Positions 12,300 to 24,634 of a DNA stretch of 64,000 nt are shown here, piece by piece. The stretch spans positions 13,454,001-13,518,000 of the forward strand of contig CM114274.1 in the NCBI GenBank assembly GCA_050084515.1. Direction: 5' to 3'. The notes beneath the pieces were generated by a model, which saw only the letters and a list, made by a program, of their open reading frames with translations, searched no databases and was not told where the DNA came from. The stretch's first letter is position 1. Each line of letters starts with the position of its first letter. This DNA comes from Blasia pusilla (Eukaryota > Marchantiophyta > Marchantiopsida > Blasiales). Position numbers and translations under genes: made by a program.

Positions 12300-13084
12300 C
12301 AATGAATAACTACCCTACACCTTCAATCACCTTCCCACATCCAAATTATACACCTGTGTTCACACGACGCACATGTACAGAGAAATGCAACTTACACTTG
12401 CCTAGATATAGCTTCAACCCACGTAGCTGCAACGGTCAAAACACCTCCGTAAGGTGTCACTCATGCTCCCCAATCATGGTGTTGAAGACTAAATATCATC
12501 TACGCAACATCTAGCAAAATCCAGACTAGCCAAGATCCTATCCATGACCCTTTGAAACTCTTCTGGGGCATTCTTTAACCCACTAGTATAAGCAATCCTT
12601 TCTGTGAGGGTCGATGCCCTAGAATGTTATCTTTTGCCTACCATCCACTCTGATAGGCAACTAATAGTAGGTGGCTTAGAGACCTAGTGAACCAAAGATT
12701 AAACCCATAGCATCAAAAATCTCATTAGGGGTAGACATGGCATACCTATCAAACTTCGTCTGCCAATTGAAAGGCCAATAATCTCCGCACATGTGCATGT
12801 GAACTGGACAGATAGGCCGATAATCTCCTATCTGTCCAGTTCACATGCACATCCTTCTTGGTAGGCATGACCATGCCTAAAGCATATTCTCCATGCAACT
12901 TCTCCACTAGTCTTGCCTCAACCAAGTCTTGGTTGTGGCTTTGAATCAAGTCCCTCTCCATGTCACTGTACCTAAAGGGGCTTGGGAAGATTAGCGTGTT
13001 GGTGGATAAGTCGATGTGGATCCTTGGACCCTCCAATATACCCAAATCTTGCATACTAAATGCAAAGCAACTCCTTTGACTCAT
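12300..13084 (-). pseudogene. Reverse transcriptase of M2
   Basis: The segment from 13084 down contains the RT entry block (YSDMERDLIQSHNQDLVEA, MPTKKDVHVNW), then KNAPEEFQRVMDRILASLDF and the active-site box as CCVDDI instead of YIDD. Several frameshifts occur. A local inverted repeat near 12790-12850, containing CTGTCCAGTTCACATGCACA and its complement, disrupts the reading frame. Confidence 0.75.
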
Positions 13085-13499
13085 TAGAAATCAATGTTTA
13101 TGGCGCCGCTCTCCTCTTGTCAACTTGGGCGTGATGTTAGGCTCCCAAGTTTCCAACTTGATGGTAGGATTCTCTAGGTCGGAGTTTGGTTGCTATTGTG
13201 CAACCTCGTGAGTGCAACTAGTACTAGGCTACTCTCCTATAGCAAACTCAGACGTCTCTCCTCTCAGCACTCCTTGGTGATCAACACCTTGCTCAACACC
13301 AAGTGTTATGGTTGCTATGTTCAGGTGTACTTGCATCATATCCCACAATCTCCAAGGATGTCTCTCGCAATCATCTCTAACCGTTTGGTCTTCTCCCACC
13401 TTGCTCCCACCAAAGGAATATACCATCTCAGTAGGCTTAAGGCTTACTAATGATTCAAAGGTGATGTGCCTCAATCATATCGGGCATTGTTCAACCAAT

Positions 13500-14480
13500 C
13501 CTTGGCTAATAATCCATGTGACATAGTTTAAGTCTATAGCATGACCAAGCATATGACGTCAAAACGTCTCTATCACTGACGATACTACCATCACTCTTGT
13601 GGGAAATCCCATTACGTGCTCTTGCTCATCAGGGTTGGGCTCCACTAAGTGATATGCATGATCATTCCAAATCAAGCCGGGTCCACCATCCTTATAAGCA
13701 AAGGAGGCGGGAAAACTCATGAGGGTCGGAAGTGCTACCCTTGGCATGCCCACTCCATTCACCACACTCAACGGGGATTGATCATCATACTTTGCCACCA
13801 GTGATCAACGCCTGGGATCGCCTAGGATTCAAGATCAAATCTACCAACAAACGAGAGGGTCTCTTCACACTAGTATAATCCCTCCTCAACACCTCATGCG
13901 ACATCAAATTTGTCCACCTAAGTCGTAGGCGATGCGTACTCGATCCAACACTTGCAACATCCACCAAAATAATTGGTCCAATCCATGCATAGAGTTGATT
14001 TCCACTCATCACTGCTCATGACCAAGATTCACCCAACAATGGCACATTATCCAAAATGTATGCTAGAAACGGAGGTTGGTGGTCCTGCAAATGACACAAG
14101 ATCCGCACCATCTCCCAAAAAAACCTAGACCCAATATCTCCCAAGCCCCTTGTCCAACACTTGATTGACCTTGGCAAGGCCAACCTACAATCAAAAAATG
14201 TATGGTGTCTATATGATCAAGATCATATGCCCCCAACAATAAGATATCCTTTGGTAAGGAATTCTAATAACCCTGCACTTCTGAAGTGAGCAAGAGATCG
14301 AGAAACTGTTGCCTCAACTCAACAACGTGTTGAAGAGAGACTCGCCTTGCAATCTCATCACGCTCCACATATATGAACTTATGCACATGGATACTTTCTT
14401 GCAACAACATGGGAGCCAAACCACTGTCGATCCCTCCAAAGAGATCCAGCATCCGCATGTCCTCCTCTAGGGATTGTCTC
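13500..14480 (-). pseudogene. DNMT3-like cytosine methyltransferase domain of M2
   Basis: From 14480 down: motif I MLDLFGGIDSGLAPML, then IYVERDEIARRVSLQHV. Motif IV is GWPCQGQSS near 14170-14200, with the catalytic Cys intact. The motif VIII block SSTHRLRLRWTNL (near 13940) and motif IX LPTLMSFPASFAYKDGG (near 13720) follow, then EHVMGFPTR. Motif order is canonical (I to X), unlike plant DRM enzymes. It lies between protease and RT as in P2. Stops and frameshifts exclude a full product. Confidence 0.8.
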
Positions 14481-14899
14481 AATTGTGGTGGTATTCAAGG
14501 GTGTCAATGTAGGACCCCTTGCTACCTCAAGATTATCTAACCTATCTCAATATGGTGCATGAACCTTTCTCTATGAACCATCTGTACGTGCTCATCAGCA
14601 CTCCATTGAAGCTTCCCAAGCGAGCCCCATAGCGGTACTTATCCTCCACGAACTGGTGTGGCTCTTATGACACTCCTCGTAGAAACATCCTTCTTGGGCA
14701 TGTCCTCTATATGAATATGGCCCTCCATCAAATCTCCTAGCTAAGTGATGGCACTGTTGAATGCAACTAAGGTTGCCAACTCTTATGGTCATTACTTGAT
14801 CACACCACCAATAAACTAAACTAGAAACAAGCTAATGCCTTCATAATTGGACTCCCATCCTACTTTACAAGAGGCTAAATCCTCCTAATAATACCATTA

Positions 14900-16030
14900 T
14901 TAGGAGGATTATTAGGTGGATCAGTATTAAACTCGATAGGTAAACTCCATTCGGTATAATATTGCTCCACCAACCAAGACGTCATAGGACTCGACATCGG
15001 TCATTATCGCCTTGGCGTGCACCACGGACTCATAAGTAGGATGCTCAAGCCTAAGCCTTACCCTAATCTCTTGGAGGGTGATGAATTGGGTCATACCAGC
15101 TCCTCCCAATAACATTTGAATATAGAATGGACATCGCTCTAGCAACAAGACACGTTGGGGACAATAAAATCTACCCCAAGGACTAACCAAGTGAAAGATA
15201 TCACCTTGGTTGTCCAAAAACACCACTCTAGGTGAAACCATGGTGCACTCTATAGGGGGTCTAGCTGGAAACTCTGCTAGTCTAGCAGCCTTAGCCTACC
15301 ATTAGCGAGTGGTGAATATCCCGAGCAGAGGCTCCAAGAGCAAATCCATCAAATCCTTGGAAATGCCCTCTGACGTTGAGGCTAAAATGTCACTTCTACG
15401 CTCATATAATGTGGCAGTCAATCAAAACATGTTGGCAAGCATACCTCCCAACGCTAAAACATCATAAACAAAAAATAATGGGGCCCATTACACTTTTGTG
15501 GCCGCCCCCCGTATTGAACTTGGTATGGGCTCCTATTGAGCCTTAATAATAGGCATGATCCCACTTATTTTGCCCATTTCTTGTGGTGCAAGCACTTAAA
15601 CACCACCATCTATCATGCGGGAACTCTGATCAAGTCCCATTGAGGGTCTCCTCATCACCTCTGACAATATGAACGACTAAGGGAGCGTGGTCTAGGTCTT
15701 GGCTTTGCCTCTCTATGGATCAAGCCCTCTTGCTGATCCACATGTAACAAAGGCAGCTAGCTGCCTCCATTTGTGTTGCCTTGCATATCTATCCAAGATT
15801 CTCTTCATCCCTATTTGCTCCATAAGAGGTTGATGCTACTGATTCAACATTTGGTAACCTCAACACCATGGCTGCAATTTGCTATTAAAGTTGTTCAATC
15901 TCGGCTGCTCTACTAGCCTTTAGAGTGGGACCTTCCTCAACTCGTCTAGGTGGTGGGCCTTTCCCACCTCCACGAGCATGTCCACCACCTCGTCCTCCCA
16001 TGGGACCACCGGTTGGTCATTTTGCTTTGT
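14900..16030 (-). pseudogene. Protease and C-terminal gag part of M2
   Basis: 15241-14927 matches the P2 protease region: VVFLDNQGDIFHLVSPWG, QRVLLLERCPF in place of the P2 active-site block, GGAGMTQFITLQEIRVRLR and YDVLVGGAILY. Above it, gag C-terminal basic and proline-rich sequence continues to about 16030, where homology to the gag of M1 and P2 stops abruptly at the M1 LTR end. The DSG catalytic triplet is not recognisable. Confidence 0.65.
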
Positions 16031-16554
<524 letters not shown>

Positions 16555-16560
<6 letters not shown>

Positions 16561-17430
16561 CGACTGCTCCCATGTAGCCAACTTCAAATTCTGATCTCCT
16601 CCACGTGTGATATCTGGAACTATGCTCGATGTTGTGGCTATCATCTCCTGGCGTACCTGCAAAAACATCCCAAGAAGTCCAAGGATGTCTCTCCCGATCA
16701 TCCTTGATGTGTCCATCTCCTCGGGTCTCGCCCCCATCCAATGCCTCAATCGTCTTGGTAGGCATGGGGCTCACCAACGCAACGGTTGTAATCTGTCGCA
16801 ACCTCAAGCGACGCTGTTCAGCTACTCTTAAGCTGAAAATCCATGTCAAGGTCAATCCATGCACGCACATGATGTGCGACGGTCACCACACGGGACCTTG
16901 AATCGCCCAAAATTGTCATATTCTCTAGAATGTATGCTGGAGAACAAGACTGATGCTCTTGTAAGTGTCGCAAGATCCGTATCGTCTCCCAAAATAACCT
17001 GGACCGAGAGTCACCTAATCCGGTAGCCCGTCCAACACTCAACTGGCCTTGATGCCGCCAACCAGCAATGACCAAATCGATGGTCCCTATCCACTCCAAG
17101 TCCTGCGCTCCCAACAATGAAATGTCCCTTGGTACAGAACTCTAGTACCCTTGGATAGCAAACGTTGACAACAAGTTGAGAAATCGGAGGCGTAAATACG
17201 CCACATGGTGAAGTGAATCCCGCCTTGCAACATCATCAATCTCAACGTGCAGGTACTGCTACACGCGCACTCCTGCCTGCAAAACAACAACTAAGCCAGT
17301 GTTGATCCCTCCAAAGAGATCCAACACACAAATATCCCCCTCTGGGATGCATCACACAATCATGGTGGTGTCCAAAGGGATCATAGTAGCACGTCTGGCT
17401 ACCTCGGGTTCCTCTTACCCATCAGGCTAT
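16555..17430 (-). pseudogene. Methyltransferase domain of M1, catalytic motif lost
   Basis: Motif I is recognisable near 17300-17340 (VLDLFGGINTGL in one frame). The motif II region and LLGAQDLEWIGTIDLVIAG follow. Motif IV reads WRHQGQ where P2 and M2 have WPCQG, so the catalytic Cys is gone. SRLFWETIRILRHLQEHQ and YILENM (motif VI) are near 16920-17000. Motifs VIII-IX are deleted; the frame jumps to the motif X end (LTWIFSLRVAEQRRLRLRQ). The downstream linker ERHPWTSWDV is kept. Confidence 0.8.
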
Positions 17431-18551
17431 GGTGCAAACTCCTTACTCCACACTTTCTGCACGTGCTCATCAGCTAGGTAGCAGAGCTCCTCACTCAAGC
17501 CCCACAACAACAACTCTCCTCCATGGAACGTTGCGGCTTCCATTATACTTTTCTCCCTAGAAGTGTCAGGGGAGGGGGTGTCATGTGCATGGACTTGCCC
17601 CTCAATCAAATCAAAAGGCCACCTGATGGCGCCGCAAAATGCTGCTAAAGTCGTCATCTTCCTTGGCCGTCGCTCGATCACTCCACATGTGAATCGAACG
17701 GATAATGAACAAGTTTTTCCATCATCGGACTTCCATCCTAGTCTGTAGGACGTTGACTCCTCCTTGTAGTCCAAGGAAAACCCCAGCGGATACAACACTG
17801 CTCTACCAACCAAGATATGGCAGGACTCTGCATCGGTCACGATCGCCTTGGCTTGCACCACGGAGTAATCTCTTGGATGTCCTGGGCGAATCCTCACCAC
17901 AACCTCCTGTCGCGTGATAAACTGTGTGGTACTCGCTCCACCCAAGGATGTCTATCTCCTGAATGGACAACGATCCACATCGGCCCTCGTCACGCCTAAA
18001 CTTGTAATTGCCGCTTTCCCCAACATTAGGGGTTATCTTGAATCTAACAAGACACGCTGCAGACAAAAAAATTTACCTCTTGGACTCACCAACTGGAAGA
18101 TCTCTCTCTGGTTATCCAGCAACACAACACCTGGCGCAACCATGGCACGCTCTATCGCGGGCCTAGCGGGCATCTCCGCCATCCTAGCAGCCGCAACCTG
18201 TCGTGAATTTGAGGTGGACGGCCCGAGCATCGGCTCCAAGGGCACGCCCATCACCTCCTCTGCAATCACCTCTAAACGTGATGCAGGAACACCATCTCCA
18301 CTCTCACATAGTGTAGCGGCGAGGCGGAAAACCTCGGCGGGCGTATCTCCCAACGTCATAACATCAGAAGCACAAAACATCGGAGCACGGTTAACCATTG
18401 TGGCTGCCCCCAACATTGTACTCGACACATGCTCCTCGCGAGCATCAGAAATAGGATCCATCGCACTGGCTTCTCCCATCGCCCTCCATGCCTGCACACC
18501 AACACCATTAACTCTTCGGGAACTCTGATCAGGACTCATCGCCTCGGACAA
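17430..18551 (-). pseudogene. Protease region of M1
   Basis: A 172-residue open stretch (18551-18033) reads GDTPAEVFRLAATLCESGDG, VAPGVVLLDNQREIFQLVSP and ends LQRVLLDSR-stop, where the P2 equivalent is VLVDSG. The catalytic DSG has become DSR followed by a stop. 17945-17427 continues in another frame: STTQFITRQEVVVRIRPGH, ILVGRAVLYPLGFSLDY and the linker to the methyltransferase. Aspartic protease of retroviral type by homology to P2; inactive here. Confidence 0.75.
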
Positions 18552-18859
18552 CGTGAAAGACTTAGGAAGTCTGGTCTATTTCGTGGCTTCCCTTCTCTAT
18601 GGATCCAACTCTATGGCAGCTCCACCTGTAACAACAACGGCTGACTCCAACTGGACAGTCGAGCATATCGAGCCAGGATCCTCCATATCTCCGGCTGCTC
18701 CATAAGACGTCAATGCCACGGATCCGGCATTGAGTAACCTCATAGCGGCAATCTGTTGCTATAGCTGGTGTATTTGAGCAGCCATCCTAGCCTCACGGCC
18801 AAGGTCTCCCTCAACGCAGCTAGGTGGTGGAACTCTACTTCCTCCACGGGAAACTCCAC

Positions 18860-20200
18860 CAGCCCCTCAGGAAACTCCAGCTCCTTGTCCCCCTACGGCA
18901 CCACCTAGTGCACCACGTCTAGGCCCACCGGACCGGCAACTTGCTTTGATGCCCTCTCTGACCCTTGGTCCGGACGTAACTCAGGGTGTAGGCTGAAACA
19001 CCTCGCGTGTGTGTGACCATACCTCTGAAAATAGTCACACTGATAACCTCTTGATGCAACATCATCTCCTCCTCCATGCTCAGGCACGCGTCCATGACCC
19101 TGACGAGTGCAATCGCGCTGGTGATGGGATCCACCACATGCCCAACAAATAATCGTAGACAACTGCTGCTGAGCCGTATATAAAGGTGCACGTCTTTGTG
19201 ACACGGCCTCCCGGTATCCTCCTTGAGCTCGTGATGCCATAGACCTATCTTGGAATCCACGTTGCTGCATTGATGGTGTTGGCTATCGTGACTGCTCTCG
19301 CTTAGAACTTATGGTGGCTACACTCTCCTCCGCCAAGTTACGCTCAATGTTCTCGGCGGTCCTAAAACATCTCTCAACATAGGTGAGGTGTTCATAAGAA
19401 GCATCTCCTTCCGCATCTGTGTCCGCAGGGTGCGGTCCAACATTGCGTACCATGAGTGGATAGCCTAGGACTCCATCATCCCCTGAGTGACGTTAATCAA
19501 ACAGCGCAAGTGAGTGTAGGCTTCACGCAAACTCTCAAATGGGCGCCTCTTGAAGTCGTGGATGCTCCCCAACTTCTTTGTCCGTACCCCATGGTAGCTC
19601 GTTCGCAACTCAAAACAGAACTCAACCACAGGGTTGAAATTGGGACAAACCCAACTGGACGGTGCAACAGCTCCAGTGCGAGTCATCCCTCCTAAAACAT
19701 CAATAGTGGAAGACGTAGAAGCCTCTCCTCACTCCTCCTCCTCATCGGGAAATGGCTCAATCCATGACACATAATGTGGGTCATAGCAAAGTCGCCATGC
19801 CTCAATCTCTTGGGCATATGTGTGGGAGAACTCATGGTTATCGTCCATGGGTGCCCCCTCCAAATTCTGGAACATACCGTTCCATGCTGTAAACGGGTTG
19901 AACTCTCTGGAGTTCCTAGCCCGCTATGAGTCACACCAACTCCTAAACTCTGCAATAAAGTTGTGCAACTCTATCCTCCCTGTAGCACCCAAAAACCTAC
20001 GCGGTCCTCTACCCCGGTCGTCCATCTCGTATGCCCAACTGGTACGACCACTAAATGTGTGTGGTGATGCACTAACAAACTCCTCTACACTCTCCCCCTC
20101 CTCTGAAGGCGACACAGAAGGAGATCGAGGTGGTCCCTCAGGTGAAGAACCCTCGAAATCTTGCGTCACTCGTGTAAACCTTCTACATCTACCTTAAGGT
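18860..20200 (-). pseudogene. Gag of M1 with two CCHC knuckles
   Basis: The N-terminal block near 20169-19930 (FLGATGRIELHNFIAEFRSW) and the next (FNPFTAWNGMFQNLEGAPMD) match P2 gag. At 19270-18905 the first knuckle CWACGGSHHQRDC is intact (CX2CX4HX4C). The second (CDYFQRYGHTHARC) has lost one Cys to Phe or Tyr. Stops and frameshifts between 19300 and 19960 break it into pieces. No good ATG is seen; the homologous region starts with GTG codons in all copies, so the true start is unclear. Confidence 0.75.
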
Positions 20201-21490
20201 CCATCACCTTGCCTCTCAAAGTCTTGATAGGACACCGTGATGACTCTCGTGCCCCTCTTACACGATCACTTTCAACCTTGCGAATAATCCTTCAATCACT
20301 TTCACACTAAGCATGCCGAAAAGCATGCGGCACTCAATCTACACTCCCTCTCATCGGCTGTTGGTGCGCTTTGCGCCCATGATGACGCACTTGGAGACAG
20401 CTACCGTATAGATAGGGACAAGTGTGCGGCAACAAGCAGGTTCGCCACCGTTCACTTACCATCAATGAACTAACGGTTACTACTAAGGGCCCTCCAGTCA
20501 CCATGAGAGGTCAATAGATGTTGCCTCTACAATTCTTGTCATGGATCAACCAACTGTGAGTATTGCTCGATGATGGCACATGATCTTTTGATTATGGGGT
20601 ATGTGTTTTTCTTCGAGCTTGTTATGACAAACTCCCCCAACAGCAAATGGTACTCCTCTGGTAGTGACGATGCTCAAATCTCCTCGATGTGCGGTGCGGA
20701 GCGGGACAATATGGCACTGGCGGCACGAAACGGCTATAAGCGGCACGACACTCGAGAATAAGATGTTGCACTTAGCGGCATATCCTCTTCAATCAACAAA
20801 ACACACGCTCTGCTCCCAATGATGGTGCGTCTCCGAGATCGAGATGGTGTGGTTAGTGAGGAGAGAGCTTGGGAGAGGGAAGGGGGTATACTTCCAAGAG
20901 AGAGAGCTTCAGAGCTCATTCTCTCTTTGTAAATCGATCAAATCTCACATCAACATCTCACACCAAGCTCTCCATGGTGTGCAGTCTTTCACATGTCAAA
21001 CCAAATCCACTCTCATAATGAGAGACTTGGATTACACACATAAGACAAGGAGGGCCATAGCTCCGCCACCTCATGCTAAGAGGTTCAACAAAGAGAGAGA
21101 ATGAGCTCTCAAACTCTCTCTCTTGGAGGCATACCCCCTTCCCTCTCCCAAGCTCTCTCCTCGGTAACCTATGCTCGTAGGTCACCTCCTTGGCTCTTGA
21201 CCTACTGTACCGGGTGAAGGGCCACTTCCCAAAGTGGAAAGTAAACTATACTCCAAATAGGAACTTACCCAAAATAGTAAGTTTCTCTATATGGCTCCAA
21301 ATGAGCCGGAACAAAGGGAAAACCTGAGAGAGCGTGGCCTCGGCAGATTATCCTCGACCTCTTGAGGCTATCCTCTAGTATCTCCGAAGGCGCTCTACTA
21401 GGTCTCGCCAAACTATCCTAAAAGACGTGACAGCTCCGTGCCCTCTAATTGCACCCTCCAACTCTCTCTGGCACCCTCTTAAGTTACCTA
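20200..21490 (-). mobile_element. Leader and 5' LTR-like core B of M1, with internal inverted repeat
   Basis: 20930-21490 carries core B, matching 16111-16485 in its lower half and 57480-57620 (opposite strand) in its upper half. 20845-20930 is an inverted copy of 21085-21180 (GAGAGAGCTTGGGAGAGGGA against its complement), so the end can fold back on itself. 20200-20830 is leader-like; a block near 20690 (CACATCGAGGAG on the minus strand) is shared with P3 near 59250. Confidence 0.55.
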
Positions 21491-22110
21491 TCTAGTCAGA
21501 ACTCGGGATGCAAGGCAAAGCACCTCTCACGGGTATGACCATACCATCAACAATTGTCACAATGGAAGGTTATCGATGGAGGTCCATCTCGTCTAAGGGT
21601 TGGAAACGCACATCCACTCTTTTGGCGCATGCAATTTCTTGGGTGGATCGTAGTAAAGTCTCCATGCCTTGATCTCGGCCTAAAACCTTGTCGAGAACTC
21701 ATGGTAGGCGTTTGTTGGCAGCCCCTTCGAGTGTTGAAACATGTCATTCCGTGTTGTGAATGGGTTGAACCCTCAAGAGTTCCTTGCCCTCTGGGACTCA
21801 CACCAACTTCAAAACTCCACAATGAAGTCATGCAACTTGATGGTCCCTACGGCTCCCGAAAACCTACGTTGTCCTCTATCTCAGTCATCCATCTCGTATG
21901 CCCACGGGTTAGAACCACCCAATGCCTTGGATGACACAACAAAGAACTCCACCTATCAAGTCTCCCTCTGTCTAAAGATGACACAGAGGGAGCCCGAGCC
22001 GGTCCCTCATAGGTAGATCCTTGATACTTCACGCCACTTTGTGTAAACCTTCTAGTAGTACTCTCGACACCTTGCCTCTTTGAACAAAAAAAGGATGTTG
22101 TGATGACACT
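21491..22110 (-). pseudogene. N-terminal gag part of M2
   Basis: The minus strand from 22100 gives a gag start block that aligns with M1 and P2 (SGVKYQG; RWMTEIEDNVGFREP against YEMDDRGRGPRRF). A zinc-knuckle remnant near 21530-21560 (TFHCDNC) matches the second knuckle. Interrupted by stops and frameshifts; separated from the rest of gag by M1. Confidence 0.6.
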
Positions 22111-22700
22111 TGTGCACCTCTCACACTGTCACTATCACCCTCATAAGTAAACTCTCAATCGCTCGAAATTACAAATGTACGGCATTCAATTCTACACTCC
22201 GTGACTATGGGACATGTACGACACGACAAGAAGCTGTGTGGTGCGACAATAATCTACAGTAATCTATCCCCTAGTCAGCATAGAGAACAACTATCACTTT
22301 GAGCATTCCACACAAGTTTATGCCTCCTACTCTCATACATCAAAGATGCTCACAACATCCACTGAAACCAAACTCTACAAATAACACCTAACTCTTAGGA
22401 TCCCTCACAAGTGCAGGCCAAGGGCCTAGGAATGGGAAACCTGAAACACAAAGTAGATGTCACTCCTTGGCTACTATAACTCAACCCCAACTTGGTCGTA
22501 CGACCAAAATCCTCTAATCATTTGATCAAGCATACTCCTCAATACTGACGTGACTCAATTCTCCTCGATGATGTGGTGAGTGAATATGATATCAATATTT
22601 TTGTCCAATATATATCGAGTTGACCTTACGGTAATTCAATGTTGGAACTTGTTTCACTTTATAGGTCACATACAAGGGACAATGTGATTAGGATCTACAA
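22110..22700 (-). mobile_element. Probable leader of M2
   Basis: Non-coding. It lies where the leader should be, and a block (TGTGTGGTGCGACAAT near 22228) resembles the M1 leader near 20690. No LTR core or tail was recognised, so the 5' LTR is deleted or too diverged. Confidence 0.4.
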
Positions 22701-22989
22701 TTACCATCCAAAGTAGAGCACCAGCACAACTAGAAGCACTTGGAGATATGAAATTGAATTCCTCACATTGATTTGAAATTGGTGTGTAATTTTAAATTCA
22801 AATAGGACCACTTGCATTGGGTGGTTAAAAGAAAAAGGGTTGTCTTTAGCGTGTATGACTTTGTTGTGTGCTACGGTTCTCGATAGATTTGTAATAGACT
22901 CAAAATCAAAAGTTTTTGAAGAAGGCTCAAACCATGCGAGACACCAATGCTTAAAACCCTCTAAGCAGTAATGTTTCTTCATCCGTTCT

Positions 22990-23770
22990 AGATGTTGTCT
23001 ACTGTTGGTGAGTTTTTCGATAGATAAAGTAACCCCTTTTTTACCGCGCCGGGTGTAGTCTTCCCCTCCCTGACTTTGAGTTCCCGCCTTATGTACTTCT
23101 AATGGGTTTCTCCACCACCCTCCTAGTTCAAGTTTGGAATTGGAGCAGGCCCCTTGCACCACATAAAGACTATTGAAAGTCCCACAGCTTGTATTAGTGT
23201 GGGGATTAGAACTCATCTCACTTTCTGGTCACTTCAGCAAAATTTACAACTAGAAGAAAACGTGCCACAAGAGCTGCTTGTGGCACCTGTTAACCTAGAT
23301 TCACCCTCCAACACTGCTGCACTGGTATGTATCAGATTCTGGGATTCCAAATCATATAAAACACTGTGAATTGTAAGCGGTTTCTCACCTGATACTCAAG
23401 ATCTCCACACCCGCATTCCGTGTGATCAGTGAGTGATCAACAAGGAGGAGAGTTCCTCACCTCTCAGAGAGCACCCCATTCTTTGCTTCCAGCTGGACAA
23501 CCATACCGGTCTCTAGCACCCTGAAACCAGGGGCTGGGGTCTATGGCCACAAGGCTCCAATGGGCTCTACTTTAGGACATCTCATCTTCTCCTGTGATCT
23601 TGTTGTCAATGATGTAATCAGAGTTCACCGTTCAGCTTCCTCCCTCTACTCTGGCCTGTACTTTGGACACTACTGGTCAGGTAGAATTGTGGCAGGGAGA
23701 ACTATCACGCCATTTCTCACGTCTGGCTCTCTGCATCTTTGCAAACCTCTTGGTCATGTTACCCCAGAAT
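22990..23770. repeat. Third copy of the ABCD2-intron dispersed repeat
   Basis: Ordered patches match 2510-3800: TAGTTCAAGTTTGGAATTGG, TTCTGGTCACTTCAGCAAAA with TTTACAACTAGAAG, and near 23540 TCTATGGCCACAAGGCTCC (compare TTATGGTTGCAAGGCTATG at 3810). No coding domain is visible. Confidence 0.4.
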
Positions 23771-24600
23771 GATGACCCCAGAGTGTTGGGTGGGCTTCCA
23801 CTTCAATGTATCTTGGGGTTCCCATTTTCCTGAAGAACTGTCTTTCTATCTCTTCTCCAACTCATTTCCAAGACCTGTCCAACATAGTCACTTGGATCTC
23901 TTTGCTATCTTGCCATCAACTTCAGTTGTCACCATATTGCGTATACATGCATATGTGTATATCATGCATCAGGTATGCGTGAATAGCAGACAAGAAAACA
24001 AAGAATTACAGTGCAGCTGCAGCACTGTCACAAATGGAATTTGTAGACCAAGAGGATTTGGAAATGATAGGCTTCTTGGAACAGTCGGCTGCTGCTTGCA
24101 CTGAAGTGACTGCAGAGTTTCAAACCACTCTAAGAATTCCATCTTCAATCTGAATCCATAGGTTGAAGAGATTTTGTAATAAGTCCACAATTTATTAATT
24201 CTCTATGCGCACAGAACTCTGACCACCTCATGCGCTTCCACAGTACAGCTTCATCAAACAAAATATCCGACTAAAAACTCTTATTGTCAACTATAGATCC
24301 AGGCAAAGCATACTATGCATGATATCTTTTGCCTGCATGCACATCTGCTAGAAAGGATTACAGGAGTGGCTGCCTCTGCACTGGAAACCAGATTCTCCAT
24401 GATCGGCGACACCATCTTTCTTTACAAAAAAAATTATGTCCAAAACACTTGCAAAGTATGAGCTTCATAGCAAAGGATTGTGGAACAGCCAGTGATCGAG
24501 TAATCACTGGAAGAGACGGTAAAAGGGCAAAACTCATGCTCCTGACTCCAAGGTTTTAGCTTACAGGAGCATATAAAATCAGAGCTCGTATCGACAACGG
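23771..24600. other. Intergenic stretch downstream of HISN1, nothing identified
   Basis: No supported coding sequence, RNA gene or repeat boundary was seen. The right end probably holds the HISN1 3' UTR (minus strand, below 24635). Confidence 0.5.
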
Positions 24601-24634
24601 CTTCTTGTAGCAGCTGAAGAGTGAAAATGGGAGT

